The notes: generated by a model from the sequence alone, not told the origin. 64,000 bases of DNA from Streptomyces yatensis (GCF_018069625.1 NZ_CP072941.1:7626001-7690000), one strand, 5' to 3'. Counted from the stretch's first letter, positions 27,848 to 39,247 are shown. Made by a program: numbers and translations.

Positions 27848-28780
27848 TCACGCCCGGTCCGCGACGCGTTCGCCGAGCAGGCCCTGTGGCCTGACCAGCA
27901 GGACGACGATGAGCAGGGTGAAGGCCCATACGTCCTTCCAGGCGCCGCCGCCGAGTTGGTCCATCCCGGGGATGTCCTGGATGTACTTGATGGCCAGGGC
28001 CTCGACGATGCCGAGGACGACGCCGCCGAGCATGGCGCCGTAGATGTTGCCGATGCCGCCGAGCACGGCGGCGGTGAATGCCTTGAGGCCGGCGATGAAG
28101 CCCATCTCGAAGTTGATCTGGCCGTACTTGAGCCCGTGGGAGAGGGCGGCGACGGCGGCGAACGCACCGCCGATGGCGAAGGCCATCACGATGATGCGGT
28201 CGGTGTTGATGCCCATGAGCTTGGCGGTGTCGGGGTCCTGTGCGGTGGCCTGCATGGCGCGGCCGGCGCGGCTCTTGGAGACGAACAGCCCGAGGGCGAG
28301 CATGCACACCGGGGCGGCTATGAGGAGGAAGGCGTCGCCGCGCTGGATGTGCAGATCGCTGAAGATCTCGAACGAGGAGCCTTTGAACTGCGGGAAGCTG
28401 CGGGGCTTCTTGGCGTCGGGGTAGAAGGCCCAGACGGCCTGCTGCAGTGCGATGGACAGGCCGATCGCGGTGATCAGGGGGGCGAGCCGGGGGCCGCCGC
28501 GCAGGGGCCGGTAGGCGAAGCGTTCCGCCGCGGTGGCGATGGCGACCGAGGCGATGACGCCGCCGATCAGCATGAGGGGCAGGGCGAGGGAGAGCGCGGT
28601 GCCGCTGGGCAGCCAGATGTAGATGGTGAGGGCCCCGAAGCCCCCGATCATGAAGATCTCGCCGTGGGCGAAGTTGATGAGCTGGACGATGCCGTAGACC
28701 ATGGTGTACCCGATGGCGATCAAGCCGTAGAGGGCGCCAAGGGTCAGGCCGTTGACCAGCGTTTGCGGCAGTTCGTGCAC
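27848..28780 (-). CDS. livH: Branched-chain amino acid ABC transporter permease LivH
   Basis: A 310-residue permease of normal length with about eight hydrophobic helices. TLGALYGLIAIGYTMVYGI and LINFAHGEIFMIGGF are the conserved LivH opening, and MQATAQDPDTAKLMGI is the coupling segment that contacts the ATPases. GTG start at 28780 with ggagg seven bases upstream. It follows livJ by about 100 bases that contain a strong hairpin, so its level may be set lower than that of the binding protein. Confidence 0.95.
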   Translation of the reverse strand: MHELPQTLVNGLTLGALYGLIAIGYTMVYGIVQLINFAHGEIFMIGGFGALTIYIWLPSGTALSLALPLMLIGGVIASVAIATAAERFAYRPLRGGPRLAPLITAIGLSIALQQAVWAFYPDAKKPRSFPQFKGSSFEIFSDLHIQRGDAFLLIAAPVCMLALGLFVSKSRAGRAMQATAQDPDTAKLMGINTDRIIVMAFAIGGAFAAVAALSHGLKYGQINFEMGFIAGLKAFTAAVLGGIGNIYGAMLGGVVLGIVEALAIKYIQDIPGMDQLGGGAWKDVWAFTLLIVVLLVRPQGLLGERVADRA

Positions 28781-28814
28781 CGCAGGGCCTCCGATGAGCG
28801 TGTCGGATATGACG

Positions 28815-28848
28815 CCGCGCGAGGGCGATGGTGTACGCCCTCGCGCGG
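28815..28848 (-). terminator. Hairpin between livJ and livH
   Basis: A perfect 13-base-pair stem (28815-28827 with 28836-28848) and 8-base loop sit between the binding-protein gene and the permease gene of one operon. The usual explanation is partial termination or protection of the upstream mRNA, giving more binding protein than channel. Confidence 0.7.
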
Positions 28849-28883
28849 ATTCGTTTCGTGGGTGTGCGGATCGCTGCCGGGGG

Positions 28884-30116
28884 TCAGTCCTTGAAGGTCT
28901 CGCTCTTCACGGACTTCCAGGCGCCCTTGGTGACCTTGTAGACGGTGAGCTGCTTGTTGGTGGTGTCGCCGTACTGGTCGAAGGAGACCTTGCCGGTGAC
29001 GCCGTCGAAGGAGACCTTGCCGAGCGCCTCGGTGATCTTGGCGCGGGCGTCGTCCGGGAGCTTGCCGTCGTTGTCCTCGACGACGGCCTTGACGGCCTGG
29101 ATGATGGCCCAGCCGGCGTCGTAGGAGTAGCCGCCGTAGGCCGCGTACGGGTCCTTGTAGTGCTGGTCCCCGTAGTTCTTCACGAAGGTCTTGGCGGAGT
29201 CGAGCTGCTCGACCGGGTAGCCGACGGAGGTGGCGAGGTCGCCGTCGTTGTTGGTGCCCGACGCCTTGATGAAGGCGGGGTCGTAGATGCCGTCGCCGCC
29301 CATGACCGGGACCTGTGCGCCGGCCTGCTTGACCTGGTCGGACAGCAGTCCGCCCTCGGGGTACTGGCCGCCGAAGTAGACGGAGTCGGCGCCGGAGGAC
29401 TTGACCTTGTTGGAGATGCCGGAGAAGTCGGTCTCCTTGACGGTCAGGTGGTCCCGGCCGACGACCTTGCCGCCGAGGCGCTGGAACTCCTGGGCGAAGA
29501 TGGTGGCGAGGCCGTTGCCGTAGGCCTGCTTGTCGTCGATGACGAAGACCTTCCGCTTCTTCGCGTCCTTGTAGTAGTACTGCGCGGCGAAGCGGCCCTG
29601 GATGATGTCGGTGGTCGCGGTGCGGAAGTAGGTTTTGAACGGGCGCGACTTCTTGCCCGAGGCCCAGTCGTCGCCCTGGCTGAGGGCCGGGTTGGTGTTG
29701 GCGGGGGAGACCTGGGCGAGGTCGGCCCGGTCGAAGACGCCCTGCATGGACTGGGCGACGCCCGAGTTCAGCGGCCCGACCGCGCCGAGGATCTCCTCGT
29801 CGTCGACCATCGAGGTCGCGTTCGCCTTGCCGGAGGAGGGCACGGCCTGGTCGTCGAAGGACTTGACCTTGAAGGTGACCCCGTCGACCTCGTTGTTCTT
29901 GTTGGCCACCTTGGCCGCGAGGTCGACGGAGTTCTTGATGCCCTGGCCGAGGGCGGACAGCGAGCCGGTGAGCGGGGCGTCGACACCGATGACCACGGTC
30001 GTCTTGCTGTCCTTGCCGCCACTGTCGTTTTTGTCGTCGCGCGACCCGCAGGCGCTGAGCGTGAGGGCGCCCGCGGTGATCGCGGTCGTGATGATGAGCA
30101 AGGAACGGTGTCGCAC
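28884..30116 (-). CDS. livJ: Branched-chain amino acid substrate-binding lipoprotein
   Basis: A 410-residue lipoprotein. The signal peptide ends with the lipobox LSAC at about residue 23, followed by a charged Ser/Gly/Asp linker. The mature part is a type I periplasmic-binding fold (VVIGVDAPLTGSLSALGQGI at its start, later DDKQAYGNGLA and FDGVTGKVSFDQYGD). It captures leucine, isoleucine, valine or related amino acids outside the membrane and delivers them to LivHM. GTG start with aaagga upstream. First gene of the operon. Confidence 0.94.
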   Translation of the reverse strand: MRHRSLLIITTAITAGALTLSACGSRDDKNDSGGKDSKTTVVIGVDAPLTGSLSALGQGIKNSVDLAAKVANKNNEVDGVTFKVKSFDDQAVPSSGKANATSMVDDEEILGAVGPLNSGVAQSMQGVFDRADLAQVSPANTNPALSQGDDWASGKKSRPFKTYFRTATTDIIQGRFAAQYYYKDAKKRKVFVIDDKQAYGNGLATIFAQEFQRLGGKVVGRDHLTVKETDFSGISNKVKSSGADSVYFGGQYPEGGLLSDQVKQAGAQVPVMGGDGIYDPAFIKASGTNNDGDLATSVGYPVEQLDSAKTFVKNYGDQHYKDPYAAYGGYSYDAGWAIIQAVKAVVEDNDGKLPDDARAKITEALGKVSFDGVTGKVSFDQYGDTTNKQLTVYKVTKGAWKSVKSETFKD

Positions 30117-30580
30117 GAGGAATCCTTTCGCTGGCCCGGCACCCCGGGTTCATGGGGTGCCGTGTCCTCGCCGGATGAACCTGGAATGGCCGTGCGGGTG
30201 CGGCGTACACCCCACGGGGCCGTGACTGGCTGTGACTCTAAGCGCGGGGCGCGACCGGTGGCAGAGGTCCAGACGATGATGTGACTGTCTTGTTATGACG
30301 CGCGTCACCCCGGGATGTCCGTGTAGCGGACGTAAGGGACGAATGGGGCGAATCTGATCCAATCATTAGGTCCGGATCCTGAGAAGATGCAGTTCCGCTA
30401 AGGAGTGCGGGGGACTGGCGAACGGTGCGCGAACGGTCGTGTGCGGACGAGCCGGGAAAGATCGAGTTCGGCGACGCCGTGAGTGGCGAAAATGCGATCT
30501 TATATTGCGTCAGTGTTACGGAGTGTTACGACCGTCGGCATTGGTGCGGTGCCGTGGCGGGGGCGTAGGACGGGCGCGGC
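30117..30580. other. Intergenic region upstream of livJ, no gene seen
   Basis: This 464-base spacer must contain the livJ promoter, but I found no convincing -35/-10 pair on the minus strand. Bases 30485-30530 are locally AT-rich and contain two direct copies of gtgttacg (about 30513 and 30523). No RNA gene or conserved small frame could be supported. Confidence 0.5.
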
Positions 30581-31036
30581 TCAGGTGGGCGGGCGCCAGT
30601 TCTCGGAGCTGTGGGTGGCGCCGTTCGCGGCCGCGCAGCGGCGCTCGGCCAGGCGCTTGATCAGCGCTTTGGCGGCCGGGGTGCCATGCCGCCGCCGCTC
30701 GGCGCGCGCGGCGTGGACGATGTCGTCGTAGATCTCGTACTGCTGGTTGGAGAGGCCCTTCTGCTCCCAGTCGAGCCCGGCCCAGCGGCTGCCCGCAAGG
30801 TCCTGTTCGGCCCAGTAGGAGATGAGATCGGCGCACAGCCGCACGGGCGAAGCTGCCTGTGGCGCGGGGCTGTTGGGGCCGGGGGCGGACGCGGCCGGGG
30901 AGTTGTCACCCGAGCCACGAGAGCCGTCGGAGCCGCCGGAACCGGATCCGCCGCATCCGGTCAGTGTCACGGCGAGTACGAGAGCGCAGCCACAGGCGGT
31001 GGCGGGCCAGGAACCCGCCCGGGTCGTTGCCCCCAT
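30581..31036 (-). CDS. Putative lipoprotein, 151 aa
   Basis: A 151-residue protein with a lipoprotein signal (hydrophobic ACGCALVLAVTLTGC, with lipobox LTGC near residue 31). A Gly/Ser-rich linker follows, then a helical domain of about 90 residues containing LCADLISYWAEQDLAGSRW and AAKALIKRLAERRC. The two cysteines of that domain could form a disulphide. I do not recognise the family. ATG 31036 lacks a ribosome site; a TTG 36 bases upstream is an alternative. It is expected on the outer face of the membrane. Confidence 0.7.
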   Translation of the reverse strand: MGATTRAGSWPATACGCALVLAVTLTGCGGSGSGGSDGSRGSGDNSPAASAPGPNSPAPQAASPVRLCADLISYWAEQDLAGSRWAGLDWEQKGLSNQQYEIYDDIVHAARAERRRHGTPAAKALIKRLAERRCAAANGATHSSENWRPPT

Positions 31037-31076
31037 GGGGGGCACGCTAGACCCGGCCTCCCGGGGGGACAACGGC

Positions 31077-31172
31077 GAGGGCCGGACCGGCCGTTACGGC
31101 GAGGGCCGGACCGGCCGTTACGGCGAGGGCCGGGCCGACCGTTACGGCCAGGGCCGGACCGGCGTTACGACG
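31077..31172. repeat. Four 24-bp tandem repeats
   Basis: Units at 31077-31100 and 31101-31124 are identical (gagggccggaccggcc followed by gttacggc). Units at 31125-31148 and 31149-31172 are diverged. They lie upstream of the lipoprotein start. A second motif, ccggggccggaagcggggt, occurs twice between 31188 and 31235. Confidence 0.8.
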
Positions 31173-31266
31173 ACGGCCGGACCGCCCGGGGCCGGAAGCG
31201 GGGTGCGGAAGTCATCCGGGGCCGGAAGCGGGGTCCTGGTCTCCGGCCGGGGCCGGAGGCCGGGGC

Positions 31267-31294
31267 GCCGGACGCCGCCCCGGGGGCGTCCGGC
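31267..31294 (-). terminator. Terminator of the thioesterase gene
   Basis: Ten bases at 31267-31276 pair perfectly with 31285-31294 around an 8-base loop. It lies 10 bases past the stop of the thioesterase gene on the minus strand. Confidence 0.65.
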
Positions 31295-31304
31295 CCGCCG
31301 GGCG

Positions 31305-31820
31305 TCACGCTTCGCCGCGCTCCTTGGCCTCGGTGACCTCGGCGACCGTCTTGGCCTGGCCGGCCTCGTCGACCTCGCGCAGCAGGCAGGTGAGGCGGGC
31401 GGTGCACACCCGCCGGTCCTGCTCATCGCTGATGACGATCTCGTAGGTGGCGGTGGAGCGGCCCCGGTGGACGGGGGTGGCGACACCGGTGACCAGGCCG
31501 GAGCGCACCCCGCGGTGGTGGGTGCAGTTGAGGTCGACGCCGACCGCGATCCGCCCGCTGCCGCCGTGGAGCATCGAGCCGACCGAACCGAGGGTTTCGG
31601 CCAGCACGGCGGAGGCCCCGCCGTGCAGCAGTCCGTACGGCTGGGTGTTGCCCTCCACGGGCATGGTGGCCACGACGCGGTCCGCGGAGGCTTCCAGGAT
31701 CTGCACGCCCATGCGGGTGCCCAGGTGCCCGGCGGAGAACAGCGCGGGAAGGTCCACGCCGAGCGCCGCGTACTCGTCGATGACCTCCTGCGGGAACTTC
31801 ACGCTGGTCTGCTCGCCCAT
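31305..31820 (-). CDS. PaaI-type hotdog-fold thioesterase
   Basis: A 171-residue cytoplasmic protein. GNTQPYGLLHGGASAVLAE holds the HGG motif and the following central helix of the PaaI/4HBT family, and GRIAVGVDLNCTHHRGVRSG the next strands. Such enzymes hydrolyse acyl-CoA thioesters, often phenylacetyl- or hydroxybenzoyl-CoA. The true substrate is unknown. A C-terminal extension of about 25 charged residues is present. ATG 31820 with cggag upstream. Not obviously linked to neighbours. Confidence 0.88.
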   Translation of the reverse strand: MGEQTSVKFPQEVIDEYAALGVDLPALFSAGHLGTRMGVQILEASADRVVATMPVEGNTQPYGLLHGGASAVLAETLGSVGSMLHGGSGRIAVGVDLNCTHHRGVRSGLVTGVATPVHRGRSTATYEIVISDEQDRRVCTARLTCLLREVDEAGQAKTVAEVTEAKERGEA

Positions 31821-31882
31821 CGGACCGGCTCCGTTCGGTTGCTTGTGGTGGCCACCTTCTTACCAGGTGACTGAGTAAACGC

Positions 31883-34165
<2,283 letters not shown>

Positions 34166-34207
34166 CGTCGCTCCCCTTGGGCTCGAACGTTGCGGGACCT
34201 GTGCGTG

Positions 34208-34219
34208 GACCTGTAGGTC
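34208..34219 (-). promoter_or_regulatory. 12-bp palindrome in the fdhF-like/polA intergenic region
   Basis: gacct-gt-aggtc at 34208-34219 is a perfect inverted repeat. On the minus strand it overlaps a TTGACC hexamer, about 43 bases before the oxidoreductase start. It may be an operator; no regulator can be named. Confidence 0.3.
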
Positions 34220-34340
34220 AAATCCTGTCACGGGCCTACGACAGCCGAGGCGGCGGCCCGGTCCGGCCGGGCTGGGGCGCGGTCTCGGGCGCCGCCTGCT
34301 CCGAATCTTGTACGCGGCCAGGTCCGATCTTGTGCCGGGT

Positions 34341-34402
34341 CCGGTCCGGTGGCCGGGGCGGGCCGGTCCGGTGGCCGGGTGCGATCCGGTCCGGTGGCCG
34401 GG
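34341..34402. repeat. Three 17-bp direct repeats before polA
   Basis: Identical copies of ccggtccggtggccggg occur at 34341-34357, 34363-34379 and 34386-34402, spaced 22 and 23 bases apart. They end 40 bases before the polA start and may affect its expression. Confidence 0.8.
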
Positions 34403-34442
34403 GCGGGAGGCATTGTCGGTGGGCCGTGGCAGGATCGGGGGC

Positions 34443-37181
34443 GTGGCAGAGAAAGCATCGAAGAAGACCGCAGCGCCCGCGCCCGACCGCACGGGGGAGG
34501 ACCGTCCCCGCCTGCTCCTGCTGGACGGGCATTCCCTGGCATACCGGGCGTTCTTCGCGCTGCCGGCGGAGAACTTCAGCACGACCACCGGCCAGACCAC
34601 CAACGCGATCTACGGCTTCACCTCGATGCTGGCGAACACGCTCCGTGATGAGCAGCCCACGCACCTCGCCGTGGCGTTCGACGTCTCGCGCAAGACCTGG
34701 CGCTCCGAACAGTTCACGGAGTACAAGGCGAACCGCTCCAAGTCCCCCGACGAGTTCAAGGGCCAGGTCGAGCTGATCGGCGAGTTGCTCGACGCCATGA
34801 ACATCACGCGGTTCGCGGTGGACGGCTTCGAGGCCGACGACGTGATCGCCACCCTCGCCACCCAGGCCGAGGAGCAGGGCTTCGACGTGCTGATCGTCAC
34901 CGGCGACCGGGATTCGTTCCAGCTGGTCACCGACCATGTCACGGTGCTCTACCCCACCAAGGGCGTCTCCGAGCTGACCCGGTTCACCCCCGGGAAGGTG
35001 CAGGAGAAGTACGGCCTCACCCCGGCCCAGTACCCCGACTTCGCGGCCCTGCGCGGCGACCCGTCGGACAACCTCCCCGGTATCCCGGGCGTCGGCGAGA
35101 AGACCGCGGCGAAGTGGATCAATCAGTTCGGCTCGTTCAAGGAGCTGGTGGAGCGGGTCGACGAGGTCAAGGGGAAGGTCGGCGAGAAGCTCCGCGACCA
35201 CCTGGAGTCCGTCAAGCTCAACCGCCAGCTGACCGAGCTGGTGCGGGACGTGGAGCTGGCCGCCGGCCCCGAGGGGCTGGGGCGCGCTCCGTACGACCGG
35301 GAGGCGCTCTCGGTGATCCTGGACGCGCTGGAGTTCCGCCACCAGAACTTCCGCGACCGGATCATGGCCGTCGACCCGGGCGCGGCGGCGGACGAGCCCG
35401 CGGCCGCGGAGCCGGGTATCGCGGTGGACGGCGTGGTGCTGGGCGCGGGCGAGCTCGCCCCCTGGCTGGAGAGCCACCGCGACGCTCCGCTGGGCCTGGC
35501 CACGGTCGACACCTGGGCGCTGGGCAGCGGCAGCGTCAGCGAGATCGCGCTGGCCACCGGATCCGGCCCCGCCGCGTTCTTCGACCCCTCGCAGCTGGAC
35601 GAGGCCGATGAGCGGGCGTTCGCCGAGTGGATCGCCGACCCCGACCGCCCCAAGGTGCTGCACAACGCCAAGGGGATCATGCGGGTCTTCGCCGAGCACG
35701 GCTGGTCCGTCGCGGGCGTCACCATGGACACCGCGCTGGCGGCCTATCTGGTCAAGCCCGGCCGCCGCTCCTTCGAGCTGGACGCCCTGTCGGTGGAGTA
35801 CCTGGGCCGTGAGCTCTCCCCGGCGGTCGCCGCGGACAGCGGACAGCTGGCCTTCGGTGCCGATGACGAGGCCGAGCGGGACGCCCTGATGATCAAGGCG
35901 CGGACCATTCTGGACCTGGGCGAGGCGTTCGGCGGCCGGCTGAAGGACGTGGGCGCCGCCGGGCTGCTGCACGACATGGAGCTGCCCGTCTCCGAGCTGC
36001 TGGCCCGGATGGAGCGCTCGGGCATCGCCGCCGACCGCGGCTGGCTGGAGCGCATGGAGCAGCAGTTCGCGGCCGCCGTGCAGCACGCCGTGCAGGAGGC
36101 GCACGCCGCGGTGGGCCATGAGTTCAACCTGGGCTCGCCCAAGCAGCTCCAGGAGGTGCTCTTCGGCGAGCTGGGCCTGCCCAAGACCAAGAAGACCAAG
36201 ACCGGGTACACCACGGACGCCGACGCGCTGGCGTGGCTGGCCGCGCAGACCGACCACGAGCTCCCGGTGATCATGCTGCGCCACCGGGAGCAGGCGCGGC
36301 TGCGCTCCACCGTCGAGGGCCTGATCAAGACCATCGCCCCCGGCGGCCGCATCCACACCAGCTTCAACCAGACGGTGGCGGCCACCGGCCGGCTCTCCTC
36401 CACCGACCCCAATCTGCAGAACATCCCGGTGCGCACGGACGAGGGCCGGGCGATCCGGCGCGGCTTCGTCGTCGGCGACGGCTTCGAGTCGCTGATGACC
36501 GCCGACTACAGCCAGATCGAGCTGCGCGTGATGGCCCATCTCTCCGAGGACGAGGGCCTGATCGAGGCGTTCACCTCCGGTGAGGACCTGCACACCACGG
36601 TCGCCTCCCAGGTCTTCTCCGTCGACAAGTCGGCGGTCGACCCGGAGATGCGCCGCAAGATCAAGGCCATGTCCTACGGGCTGGCGTACGGCCTTTCGGC
36701 GTTCGGCCTCTCCCAGCAGCTGGGCATCACCCCCGATGAGGCCCGCAAGCTGATGGAGAACTTCTTCGAGCGGTTCGGCGGGGTGCGCGACTATCTGCAG
36801 CGGGTCGTCGAGGAGGCGCGCGCCACCGGCTATACGGAGACCATGCTCGGCCGCCGCCGCTATCTCCCGGACCTCACCAGCGACAACCGCCAGCGCCGCG
36901 AGATGGCCGAGCGGATGGCGCTCAACGCCCCGATCCAGGGCACCGCCGCCGATATCGTGAAGATCGCGATGCTCAAGGTGGACGCGGCGTTGACGCGGGA
37001 GAAACTCTCGTCGCGGATGCTGTTGCAGGTCCACGACGAAATCGTGCTGGAGATCGCGTCCGGTGAGCGGGAGCGGGTCGAGGAGCTGGTCCGCCGGGAG
37101 ATGACGGGCGCCTTCGGTCTGAGCGCTCCGCTGGACGTATCGGTAGGATCCGGGTCGGACTGGGAATCGGCGGCTCACTGA
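34443..37181 (+). CDS. polA: DNA polymerase I
   Basis: A 912-residue polymerase of full family length. The N-terminal 5'-3' exonuclease (about residues 20-310) begins LLLLDGHSLAYRAFFALP. The middle domain keeps the 3'-5' exonuclease fold but lacks its acidic catalytic residues (ATVDTWA, LHNAKGIMR), so proofreading is probably absent. The polymerase domain has motif A DYSQIELRVMAHL at about 688, motif B RRKIKAMSYGLAYG and motif C QVHDEIVLEI near 863. GTG start at 34443; the frame upstream is open but repeat-derived. It fills gaps in repair and removes Okazaki primers. Confidence 0.96.
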   Translation: MAEKASKKTAAPAPDRTGEDRPRLLLLDGHSLAYRAFFALPAENFSTTTGQTTNAIYGFTSMLANTLRDEQPTHLAVAFDVSRKTWRSEQFTEYKANRSKSPDEFKGQVELIGELLDAMNITRFAVDGFEADDVIATLATQAEEQGFDVLIVTGDRDSFQLVTDHVTVLYPTKGVSELTRFTPGKVQEKYGLTPAQYPDFAALRGDPSDNLPGIPGVGEKTAAKWINQFGSFKELVERVDEVKGKVGEKLRDHLESVKLNRQLTELVRDVELAAGPEGLGRAPYDREALSVILDALEFRHQNFRDRIMAVDPGAAADEPAAAEPGIAVDGVVLGAGELAPWLESHRDAPLGLATVDTWALGSGSVSEIALATGSGPAAFFDPSQLDEADERAFAEWIADPDRPKVLHNAKGIMRVFAEHGWSVAGVTMDTALAAYLVKPGRRSFELDALSVEYLGRELSPAVAADSGQLAFGADDEAERDALMIKARTILDLGEAFGGRLKDVGAAGLLHDMELPVSELLARMERSGIAADRGWLERMEQQFAAAVQHAVQEAHAAVGHEFNLGSPKQLQEVLFGELGLPKTKKTKTGYTTDADALAWLAAQTDHELPVIMLRHREQARLRSTVEGLIKTIAPGGRIHTSFNQTVAATGRLSSTDPNLQNIPVRTDEGRAIRRGFVVGDGFESLMTADYSQIELRVMAHLSEDEGLIEAFTSGEDLHTTVASQVFSVDKSAVDPEMRRKIKAMSYGLAYGLSAFGLSQQLGITPDEARKLMENFFERFGGVRDYLQRVVEEARATGYTETMLGRRRYLPDLTSDNRQRREMAERMALNAPIQGTAADIVKIAMLKVDAALTREKLSSRMLLQVHDEIVLEIASGERERVEELVRREMTGAFGLSAPLDVSVGSGSDWESAAH

Positions 37182-37270
37182 GGGTTCCACTGATGCGGTG
37201 TTTGCACCGGTAGCTGCGGGCCATAAGTTGTCGTAGTGTCACCAGAGTTGACGCGCCGGGGGAGCGCACT

Positions 37271-39091
37271 GTGTTCGACGGGAGGGACACACGGATGGCA
37301 CCGCTAATCGGCCGACGACTGCGCAAGGGGGCCGCCACGACGGCGGTGGCGGCGGCCGCGATGGCCGCCCTCACCGCCTCCCAGGCACCCGGGTTCGCCG
37401 ACTCCGACCAGGGCGACCGGCACCGGGAGCAGCGGGCGGGGGAGGCACCGGCGCCCGACGACACCCCCATTGACGGTGGTTCGTCGTACCACACCGATCT
37501 GCCACCGCTGGTCACTCCCGACAAGCCGGGCTCCTCGATCGATCTGCCCGGGCTCCCCGGGAGTGGCAACACCAAGCCCGAGGCGGGCATACCGGCGAGC
37601 GTGCTGGACGCCTACAAGAAGGCGGAAGCGGCCCTGAGGGAGTCAAACCCCGGCTGCAACCTGCCCTGGCAGCTGCTCGCCGCGATCGGCAAGGTCGAGT
37701 CCGGCCAGGCCCGCGGCGGCAATGTGAAGGCCGACGGCACCACCGTCTCACCCATCCTCGGCCCGGTCCTCAACGGCGACGGCTTCGCCCTGATCAAGGA
37801 CACCGACGGCGGTGCCTACGACGGCGACAGCACCCATGACCGCGCGGTCGGCCCCATGCAGTTCATCCCCTCCACCTGGGCCAACTGGGGGCGGGACGGC
37901 AATGGTGACGGCGAGAGGGACCCCAACAACATCTATGACGCCGCCCTCGCCGCGGGCAACTACCTCTGTGCGGACGGCCGCGATCTGTCCGTCAAGGCCG
38001 ATCTGGACCGCGCGATCCTCGGCTACAACCACTCGCAGGAGTATCTGAACACCGTCCTGTCGTGGTTCGAGTACTACAAGCGCGGCACCCACGAGGTCCC
38101 CGACGGCACCGGTGTGCTGCCCTCCGGGGACGGCTCCGGCGGCTCGGGCGACAAGGGCAAGGACTCGGGCAAGGACTCGGGCAACGGCGGCGGAAACGGC
38201 AAGGACACCGGGAAGGACCCGGAGCACCCCCGTACCCTGCCCAAGCCCGAAGACAAGCCCGACACCTCCACCCCGACCCCTCCGGCCGGCGAGAACGGTG
38301 GAACTCCCGGGACCCCCGGCACCGGGACCCCGACCCCCAAGCCCCCGACCACTCCGCCGTCCACCCCGAGCGGCACCAGCAAGCTCACCACGGTCGGCGC
38401 GAAGGAGCTGTCCGCCGTCGCGGGCACCGATTTCGCCCAGTCGCCACGCGTCAAGGCCGTGGACGCCGTGGGCAAGCCGGTGGCCGGTGCGCGGGTGAGG
38501 TACGAGATCCTCGGCGAGACCGACACGCGCTTCCTCGGCCTCGTCAAGTCCGCCACCATGCTGACCGGCACCGACGGCACCGCCACCGCGCCGAAGCTGC
38601 TCGCGGGCGAGAAGGCCGGCACCTTCACCGTGCGCGCCACCGCCGTGGGGCGGGAGGCCGCCCCGGTCGAGTTCGCGGCGACCGTCAAGGCCCGTCCCGT
38701 ACCGCAGGCCGATGCGCTGGCCCGCTCCGGCGACAAGGAGCTCACGGCCCGGACCGGCGCCTCCTTCGCCGACGCGCTCACCGTCACGGCCACCAGCAAG
38801 GGCAAGGCCACGGCGGATGTGCCGGTGACCGCCACCATGATCACCTCGGCGAAGGACCCCGACCTCAACGACAAGGGGCCCTACTTCCTGGACGACAAGG
38901 GCAAGCCGGTGCGCACCCTGACCGCCCTGAAGACCGACGCCCTCGGGCAGCTCACCCTGCCGAAGATCCTCACCGATGACCACGCGGGCACCTTCCTGCT
39001 CCGCCTCACCGCCAAGGGCGGCGCCGTCCTGGACATCGAGCTGACGGTCACCCAGGCCCAGACCCAGGCCCCCGCCTCACCCGCCTCGTAA
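37271..39091 (+). CDS. Secreted lytic transglycosylase with two Ig-like C-terminal domains
   Basis: A 606-residue exported protein. Residues 1-45 are a signal peptide. Residues about 110-265 form a goose-lysozyme-like transglycosylase domain with catalytic Glu in AAIGKVESGQARGG and the later AVGPMQFIPSTWANWG. A Gly/Ser/Pro/Thr linker (about 275-385) follows. Two related Ig-like (Big/invasin type) domains then start at TTVGAKELSAVAGTDFA and at SGDKELTARTGASFADA. It cleaves peptidoglycan, with the repeats as wall- or surface-binding modules. GTG start with ggggag upstream. Confidence 0.9.
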   Translation: MFDGRDTRMAPLIGRRLRKGAATTAVAAAAMAALTASQAPGFADSDQGDRHREQRAGEAPAPDDTPIDGGSSYHTDLPPLVTPDKPGSSIDLPGLPGSGNTKPEAGIPASVLDAYKKAEAALRESNPGCNLPWQLLAAIGKVESGQARGGNVKADGTTVSPILGPVLNGDGFALIKDTDGGAYDGDSTHDRAVGPMQFIPSTWANWGRDGNGDGERDPNNIYDAALAAGNYLCADGRDLSVKADLDRAILGYNHSQEYLNTVLSWFEYYKRGTHEVPDGTGVLPSGDGSGGSGDKGKDSGKDSGNGGGNGKDTGKDPEHPRTLPKPEDKPDTSTPTPPAGENGGTPGTPGTGTPTPKPPTTPPSTPSGTSKLTTVGAKELSAVAGTDFAQSPRVKAVDAVGKPVAGARVRYEILGETDTRFLGLVKSATMLTGTDGTATAPKLLAGEKAGTFTVRATAVGREAAPVEFAATVKARPVPQADALARSGDKELTARTGASFADALTVTATSKGKATADVPVTATMITSAKDPDLNDKGPYFLDDKGKPVRTLTALKTDALGQLTLPKILTDDHAGTFLLRLTAKGGAVLDIELTVTQAQTQAPASPAS

Positions 39092-39230
39092 GCCGTCCGG
39101 CAGCCGAACACCGCCGCGGATCACGCGGTTCCTCGCGCCGCCTCTGAGCCCCCCACCGGGCCAGGGGCGGCGCGACGCTTTCGCGCCTTCGTGTTCTCAT
39201 CTGCGGCCCCCGTTGCTACGGTGCCCCATC

Positions 39231-39247
39231 CCTGACGAACCGTCAGG
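39231..39247 (+). promoter_or_regulatory. Perfect 17-bp palindrome upstream of the small-peptide operon
   Basis: cctgacg-aac-cgtcagg is symmetrical and lies 34 bases before the ATG of the 44-residue peptide, downstream of a possible -10 TACGGT near 39217. The length and form are typical of TetR-family operators. A hairpin in the leader is the alternative. No regulator gene is adjacent. Confidence 0.45.

Noticed and set aside
37182..37270. c-di-AMP riboswitch upstream of the transglycosylase
   Set aside because: Cell-wall hydrolase genes in Streptomyces often carry one, but only 89 bases separate it from polA, too short, and no matching core was seen.
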